A DNA stretch of 10,692 bases from Chloroflexota bacterium (GTDB lineage: Bacteria; Chloroflexota; Anaerolineae; J102). The stretch is taken from assembly GCA_013152695.1 (NCBI GenBank), contig JAADFV010000012.1:1-10692 (forward strand). Reading direction: 5' to 3'. Position numbers and translations under genes: made by a program. Every line of letters begins with the position of its first letter. Positions within the stretch are counted from its first letter, which is position 1. Below are positions 7,169 to 10,692 of the stretch, in pieces. A model generated the notes under the pieces. The model saw only the letters and a list, made by a program, of their open reading frames with translations. It ran no database searches and was not told the DNA's origin.

Positions 7169-7645
7169 ATGAAAACGCTTGTTATTGGCCTGGGCAATCC
7201 CATTCTTACAGATGATGGCGTAGGCGTCAAAGTCGCCTACGCCGTCGAAAACGCCTTACCTGCCGATCTTCGGCCTTATGTCGAAGTGACAGAGGCCAGC
7301 GTGGGAGGATTGCGCCTGATGGAAATGATGGTGGGGTATGATTGCGTCATCATCATCGATGCCATCCTCGATGAGAGTGCACCTCCCGGAACCATCCACC
7401 GCATGACATTGCCCGACCTGGCAGCCATAAGCCCTCTTCAGCACACGGCCTCTGCCCACGATGTCAGTCTGATCATTGCCCTGGAGACAGGACGACGGAT
7501 GGGGTTGTCTCTGCCCGACAGAATCATCATCTATGCCATTACGGTCAACAATGTGCTGGACTTTGGCGACCAGCTTACTCCCGCTGTTGCCAAAGCAGTC
7601 TCTTGGGCTGCCCAAGCGGTACTGGACGAATTAGTTCGCACCTGA
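7169..7645 (+). CDS. Hydrogenase maturation endopeptidase (HyaD/HybD/FrcD family)
   Basis: This 158-residue protein belongs to the nickel-sensing proteases that remove the C-terminal tail of [NiFe] hydrogenase large subunits. The N-terminal GLGNPILTDDGVG stretch (7-19) is the family hallmark. The residues that align with the Ni-binding trio of E. coli HybD (E16, D62, H93) are D16, D64 (in the hydrophobic strand ending at 64) and H97 (in SAHD). The ATG at 7169 is one base after the mvhA stop; no good ribosome binding site precedes it, so translation probably depends on ribosomes finishing mvhA. An in-frame TTG at 7160, inside mvhA, would add three residues and is less likely. Its only obvious substrate in the window is MvhA. 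Confidence 0.9.
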   Translation: MKTLVIGLGNPILTDDGVGVKVAYAVENALPADLRPYVEVTEASVGGLRLMEMMVGYDCVIIIDAILDESAPPGTIHRMTLPDLAAISPLQHTASAHDVSLIIALETGRRMGLSLPDRIIIYAITVNNVLDFGDQLTPAVAKAVSWAAQAVLDELVRT

Positions 7646-7658
7646 GCTCCCACCTGCA

Positions 7659-7677
7659 GTGTGACCGTGCGTCACAC
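7659..7677. promoter_or_regulatory. Inverted repeat GTGTGAC-N5-GTCACAC between protease and CNB-domain genes
   Basis: Bases 7659-7665 and 7671-7677 form a perfect 7-base inverted repeat around CGTGC, thirteen bases after the protease stop. The inner TGTGA...TCACA halves are exactly those of the CRP consensus, but the spacer is seven rather than six bases. It may be an operator of a CRP-family regulator for the downstream gene, or an RNA hairpin at the end of the operon; no T-run follows, so a Rho-independent terminator is unlikely. Confidence 0.4.
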
Positions 7678-7798
7678 CAACGCCCGCAGCGCAACTTCTA
7701 CCTCCAACCACAACCACTATGCTCCGATCCTAGCCTTGTCCCCCAGCGTCCGTCAGAATTCGCGCCCCAAGCCTGAACCATTTGCTGTAGGAGGAATT

Positions 7799-8329
7799 AT
7801 GATATCTCCAGAAATCCTTCGCCGTTATCCCTTTTTTGCCGGTTTCAGTCACGACCATCTCGTGATCCTGGCCAATGCCGGCGAGGAACGCTTTGTCGAG
7901 ACCGGCACTTACTTTTTCCACGAAGGCGACACCGTTCACGAACTCTATCTTGTCTTGCAAGGGGCGGTCGGCATCATCTTCGAACCCCCCGACCGCGCTG
8001 TCAGCCATAAAGTTGCCGATCAACTCGTCGGCGATCTCAGCACCGAAGAAATCGTTGTCAGTGCCATCGGTCCGGGTGAAATTTTCGCCTGGTCGGGGTT
8101 GGTACCACCTCACACAACCTCAGCCGCGGTCAAAGCTCTGGCTCCGACCCGCGTCATTGCCTTCGATTGCGATGCTCTCCTCGAAGCGTTCGAGTCGGAT
8201 TGCAAATTCGGCTTCTTGATGATGCAAAAAATCGCTACGGTCGTGCGTGGGCGTCTGCGCGATTTACGCATCGAATCGCTGGCGTACATGCAAGAAAAAA
8301 CAGACAGCGAAACAAAAGCCACTGCCTGA
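7799..8329 (+). CDS. Stand-alone cyclic-nucleotide-binding-domain (CRP/FNR-like sensor) protein without a DNA-binding domain
   Basis: The 176-residue protein is one CRP-type effector domain. It opens with the helix-loop typical of the family (L7, YPFFAGFS at 10-17), followed by beta-roll strands including F39, EGD (42-44), LYLVLQG (49-55) and GPGEIFAWSGL (91-101), and ends in a long helix (about 135-165) like the CRP dimerisation helix. No helix-turn-helix follows. The phosphate-binding cassette is altered: GEIF is kept, but the usual Glu after it is replaced (AWSGL) and the following Arg-Ser/Thr is HTTS (105-108), so cAMP binding is doubtful. A 20-residue insertion (about 63-85) lengthens one loop. 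The ATG at 7799 is four bases after AGGAGG; an in-frame GTG at 7661 would add 46 residues of unrelated, low-complexity character and is rejected. Ligand and target are unknown; a role linked to Hdr-Mvh is inferred only from position. Confidence 0.75.
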   Translation: MISPEILRRYPFFAGFSHDHLVILANAGEERFVETGTYFFHEGDTVHELYLVLQGAVGIIFEPPDRAVSHKVADQLVGDLSTEEIVVSAIGPGEIFAWSGLVPPHTTSAAVKALAPTRVIAFDCDALLEAFESDCKFGFLMMQKIATVVRGRLRDLRIESLAYMQEKTDSETKATA

Positions 8330-8354
8330 TCCTCAACTTCGATTCGGTTGTGCT

Positions 8355-8382
8355 CAGCGTCAGACTCGCGGGTCTGGCGCTG
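8355..8382 (+). terminator. Probable terminator hairpin between convergent transcription units
   Basis: An 11-base-pair stem (8355-8365 with 8372-8382, one G-T pair) encloses the 6-base loop TCGCGG, 25 bases after the CNB-domain gene stop. Only a short T-run (TTT at 8383-8385) follows on the plus strand and none on the minus strand, so it is a modest plus-strand terminator at best, although the stem could also slow minus-strand transcripts. Confidence 0.5.
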
Positions 8383-8391
8383 TTTGCGCGC

Positions 8392-8592
8392 CTAACCGCG
8401 GGCGCGACTGCGGTCGATTTGTAGACGCAGACGGTACTCTTCCGCCTGCAGCTGCTCGATTTGTCGCTCCAACTCGCGGATACGGCGAGCGTGAGCTTGC
8501 GCATCTTGCCGCCGTCGCTCTAATTCCCGCTGTAACCGCTGTCGTTCGGCAATGACAGCCTGTTTGCGTTCGATTAGCTGAGAGCGATTCAT
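8392..8592 (-). CDS. Small charged coiled-coil protein coupled to RNase J
   Basis: This 66-residue protein is not recognised. It consists almost wholly of Arg, Glu, Gln, Leu, Ile and Ala, with hydrophobic residues spaced as in a continuous heptad coiled coil from about residue 4 to 60; there is no cysteine, glycine-rich loop or signal peptide. Its ATG shares one base with the RNase J stop (TGATG, 8590-8594 on the minus strand), a classical termination-reinitiation junction, and it has no strong ribosome binding site of its own. The stop (TAG) is at 8392. Junction geometry and composition favour a real gene over a chance reading frame, but charged frames can arise by chance in GC-rich DNA. A helical partner of RNase J or an RNA-binding helix are possibilities, not conclusions. 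Confidence 0.6.
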   Translation of the reverse strand: MNRSQLIERKQAVIAERQRLQRELERRRQDAQAHARRIRELERQIEQLQAEEYRLRLQIDRSRARG

Positions 8593-10247
8593 CAGTTATC
8601 TATTTCGATGACCACCGGTACGACCATCGGTCGGCGCCGTGTTGCTTTGTAAAAATAACGGCTCAGGGCATCGCGGGCGTTATTTTCCAGGGCCGACTTG
8701 GTGCGTTTACTGCGCTTCAATGCCGCTTGTAAGGCATCTTCGGCGCCTTTTAGCACCTCATCTGCCTGTTCGCTGTAGACCACACCTCGTGAAACAATAC
8801 GGGGAGAGCCGACCAGCTTGCGGGAACGCTTGTGCACAGGAATGAAGACAGTGACGAAGCCGCCTTTGGCCAGAACATCTCGCTCGCGCAATACTTTCGG
8901 GCCAATATCTCCGACACCGGCACCATCAACGAACACATAACCGCCCGCGGTTTTATCCACAACTTTGCACCCTTCGGGGCTGATCTCGAGAATATCACCA
9001 TTTTGCACTTCGAAGATATGGTCGCGGGCAATGCCCATGCCTTCAGCAAGACGGGCATGGAAATGGAGATGGCGCCGTTCGCCATGTACGGGCACAAAAA
9101 AGTGTGGTCTTACCAACGAAAGCAATAGCTTCATTTCCTCCTGCGAGGCGTGTCCGGAAACGTGCACATGAGCCAGGGGCGGATAGACGACCTCGTGCAC
9201 ACGATCAACCAGTTGATTGATCATGCGCGCCACCTCTTCCTCATTACCAGGAATCGGTGTGGAAGAGATCACCACCGTATCACTTTCGCGTAAAGTAATG
9301 TCGCGATGCTGACCAGCTGCCATCCGCGCCAGCGCTGCCTCGGGTTGCCCCTGACTGCCAGTGACCATCATCGTCACCTGATTCGGCGGTAACTTATTCG
9401 CCGTTTCCAGGCGCACGTGCACGCCTTTGGGCACCTTGAGATAACCCAATTTGCGGGCAGTATCGAAGTTTTGTGCCATCGAGCGGCCGGCAATAGCTAC
9501 TTTGCGATTATAGCGCTGCGAAATATCGAGGATAAGTTGCAGGCGACTGAGTTGCGAAGCAAAACTGGCGACGATGACGCGGCCGGGCGCTTCGCGCATA
9601 ATCTTATCGAATGCGGGCTCGATGGTCTTTTCCGAAGGCGTAAAACCGGCCCGTTCTGCCCCCGTGGAATCGGAAAATAGCGCCAAAACGCCATCGGTCG
9701 CCAGGGAGGCAATGCCAATGAGATTGGGAGCATCGCCGGCCGTGGGGGTGAAATCGATTTTGAAATCACCACTGTGCATAATGCGCCCTACGGGCGTGTC
9801 GATGGCCAGGGCCATGCTATCAGGGATGGAGTGGCTGAGAGGTACAGGATGTACTGTAAAGGGGCCCACGCGCACTGCATCACCGGCGTTTATCTCGTGT
9901 AATTGCGCCTGGTAGCGTCGCCCAAAATACTCTTTGAGCTTACGCTCTACCAGGGCTAGCACCAGCCGGGTGGAATAGATGGGAGCATTGATTTCTTCCA
10001 ACAGATAAGGAAGCGCCCCCGTGTGGTCTTCGTGGCCATGGGTAATCACAATGCCCCGTACCCAATCTTTCTTATCACGCAGATATTCAAAATTCGGGAT
10101 GACCAGATCGATGCCCAGCATGTCGGCTTCGGGGAACATGACCCCCGCGTCGACAATAAGGATGTTCTTGCCGTATTCAAACAGCGTCATGTTGCGGCCA
10201 ATTTCACCCAGGCCGCCCAAGGGTATAAAACGTAATTTGTTTGCCAT
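8592..10247 (-). CDS. rnj: Ribonuclease J (metallo-beta-lactamase/beta-CASP RNase)
   Basis: RNase J is a cytoplasmic zinc-dependent 5'-3' exoribonuclease and endoribonuclease of mRNA decay and rRNA maturation. In the 551 residues (B. subtilis RNase J1 has 555) the metallo-beta-lactamase motif H70-x-H72-x-D74-H75 is intact, with further metal ligands H139 and D161 (in SGDFK). The beta-CASP motifs follow: D193 (SDST), H366 (SGHAS) and H388 (PVHGE), the last two 22 residues apart as in the family. The beta-CASP domain spans about 200-360 and the small C-terminal domain about 460-551. The ATG at 10247 is preceded by a weak AGAGAG site six bases away. It is transcribed towards the hdr-mvh operon and has no evident functional link to it. 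Which paralogue (J1 or J2) cannot be said; the complete metal site implies an active enzyme. Confidence 0.96.
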   Translation of the reverse strand: MANKLRFIPLGGLGEIGRNMTLFEYGKNILIVDAGVMFPEADMLGIDLVIPNFEYLRDKKDWVRGIVITHGHEDHTGALPYLLEEINAPIYSTRLVLALVERKLKEYFGRRYQAQLHEINAGDAVRVGPFTVHPVPLSHSIPDSMALAIDTPVGRIMHSGDFKIDFTPTAGDAPNLIGIASLATDGVLALFSDSTGAERAGFTPSEKTIEPAFDKIMREAPGRVIVASFASQLSRLQLILDISQRYNRKVAIAGRSMAQNFDTARKLGYLKVPKGVHVRLETANKLPPNQVTMMVTGSQGQPEAALARMAAGQHRDITLRESDTVVISSTPIPGNEEEVARMINQLVDRVHEVVYPPLAHVHVSGHASQEEMKLLLSLVRPHFFVPVHGERRHLHFHARLAEGMGIARDHIFEVQNGDILEISPEGCKVVDKTAGGYVFVDGAGVGDIGPKVLRERDVLAKGGFVTVFIPVHKRSRKLVGSPRIVSRGVVYSEQADEVLKGAEDALQAALKRSKRTKSALENNARDALSRYFYKATRRRPMVVPVVIEIDN

Positions 10248-10262
10248 AATAAACTCTCTGCT

Positions 10263-10268
10263 ATTATA
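10263..10268 (-). promoter_or_regulatory. Possible -10 box of the RNase J gene
   Basis: A perfect TATAAT on the minus strand lies 15 bases upstream of the RNase J ATG. No convincing -35 hexamer sits at 16-18 bases, and a start at ~10256 would leave a leader of only about nine bases that cuts into the AGAGAG ribosome binding site. It may be a real promoter giving a near-leaderless transcript or a chance match. Confidence 0.3.
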
Positions 10269-10320
10269 CCTCAGTTTCCTCAGTCAGGCTAAAAAGGGAG
10301 GCCTAGAAAGCAGTTGAACC

Positions 10321-10360
10321 GTGCGCAAAGTGCGTAAAAACGGATGAAAATGGGCGGCGG
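10321..10360. repeat. Left copy of an imperfect direct repeat
   Basis: This segment shares, in order and with gaps, the words GCGCAAAG, AAACGGATGAA, AATG and CGG with bases 10521-10575. It begins with a 9-base near-duplication, GTGCGCAAA then GTGCGTAAA. The two copies lie about 200 bases apart and enclose the hairpin cluster. Confidence 0.5.
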
Positions 10361-10395
10361 CAGAACAAAGATGAGCAGGGTTTGTTTGGTTTTAG

Positions 10396-10487
10396 CCGAC
10401 TGGAAGTCGGGCTCTTTAGGCCTGCGGCCAGAGGACGGCCTTCGCCGTCCTACACTTCTCAAGACGGTCATGGATTGTCGTGAGAAG
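10396..10487. repeat. Cluster of four short hairpins (palindromic element)
   Basis: Four inverted repeats follow one another. First, CCGACT/AGTCGG around GGA (10396-10410). Second, CTCT-TTA-GGCC/GGCC-AGAG around TGC (10412-10433), with TTA as a bulge. Third, the perfect 8-base stem AGGACGGC/GCCGTCCT around CTTC (10432-10451). Fourth, CTTCTCA/TGAGAAG (10455-10461 with 10481-10487) with a short inner GAC/GTC pairing. The second and third share two bases and cannot both form fully. The dense array in noncoding DNA resembles dispersed palindromic repeats (REP/MITE-like); whether other copies exist cannot be seen here. Confidence 0.65.
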
Positions 10488-10520
10488 GCAGGTGTGCGAT
10501 GGCCGATGCAGGTTGGCCTC

Positions 10521-10575
10521 GGGCGCAAAGCAAAGCGCACGCACAAACGGATGAAGATGAAAATGTGCGGTAGTG
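10521..10575. repeat. Right copy of an imperfect direct repeat
   Basis: This copy matches the segment at 10321-10360 over GCGCAAAG, AAACGGATGAA, AATG and CGG but is longer by two short insertions, one of about ten bases after GCGCAAAG and one after GGATGAA that makes an internal GATGAA-GATGAA duplication. Confidence 0.5.
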
Positions 10576-10692
10576 GACGGTGGATTGCCTATTTCGCCCG
10601 GGAGCAGTTCGCGCCGCGCACAGACCAAGTGTAACCCGAAAAATCTGTAAACCGGAAAAGCGGGATGGGCGGCTTCACCCACAACCGGCCTG

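Larger units (their letters stand above)
10248..10692. other. Noncoding, structure-rich region upstream of RNase J
   Basis: No believable gene is seen in these 445 bases; the short open frames run through hairpins and lack ribosome binding sites. The region holds the RNase J -10-like box, a cluster of four hairpins (10396-10487) and imperfect direct repeats on either side of it (10321-10360 and 10521-10575). Nothing distinct was recognised in 10576-10692. Confidence 0.65.

Noticed and set aside
7661..7798. 46-residue N-terminal extension of the CNB-domain protein from a GTG codon
   Set aside because: The extension is rich in Ser, Thr, Asn, Pro and His with no family resemblance, it runs through the inverted repeat at 7659-7677, and a strong AGGAGG precedes the ATG at 7799.
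8395..8414. Short inverted repeat ACCGC/GCGGT as a second terminator
   Set aside because: Only five pairs, no T-run, and it lies inside the end of the small coiled-coil gene.
10344..10634. 96-codon plus-strand open frame in the region upstream of RNase J
   Set aside because: It runs through the hairpin cluster and both ends of the direct repeats, has no ribosome binding site and no recognisable domain; it is best explained as translated repeat.
10289..10682. Minus-strand open frames (10289-10546 and 10416-10682)
   Set aside because: Same structured noncoding DNA, mutually overlapping, Cys/Pro/Arg-rich composition and no ribosome binding site.

Overview
The window reads as part of a bacterial chromosome from an anaerobe or facultative anaerobe of medium-high GC content. 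It shows strong AGGAGG-type ribosome binding sites, a sigma70-like promoter and a bacterial RNase J. Overall flavour (a bacterial HdrABC-MvhADG operon, heptameric pyrimidine-rich repeats, short palindrome clusters) would fit a Chloroflexota/Anaerolineae-like organism, but that assignment is an inference and nothing in the window proves it.

Layout. Bases 1-499 are noncoding: a 7-base periodic pyrimidine tract (119-188), then an AT-richer regulatory region with two inverted repeats and a probable promoter. From 500 to 7645 runs a tight plus-strand operon: hdrC, hdrB, hdrA, mvhD, mvhG, mvhA and a hydrogenase maturation protease. Four of its six junctions are ATGA stop/start overlaps; the others are gaps of 12 and 1 nt. 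After a 153-nt gap carrying a CRP-like dyad comes a stand-alone cyclic-nucleotide-binding-domain protein (7799-8329). A hairpin at 8355-8382 separates it from two convergent minus-strand genes: RNase J (10247-8592) and, fused to its stop by a TGATG overlap, a 66-residue highly charged coiled-coil protein (8592-8392). Bases 10248-10692 are noncoding and hold a cluster of four hairpins bracketed by imperfect direct repeats.

How the genes work together. The operon encodes a complete soluble electron-bifurcating MvhADG-HdrABC complex. MvhA/MvhG oxidise H2, MvhD ([2Fe-2S]) passes electrons to the HdrA flavin, and HdrA splits them between a low-potential acceptor (ferredoxin in studied systems) and HdrB, which reduces a disulfide at paired non-cubane clusters. 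All expected cluster ligands seem present. A bacterium would not normally have CoM-S-S-CoB, so the physiological disulfide is unknown. The downstream protease would trim the 27-residue C-terminal tail of MvhA. The most interesting regulatory observation is an FNR-like dyad centred at -41.5 of the predicted hdrC promoter, the classical class II activator position, which suggests anaerobic control of the operon.
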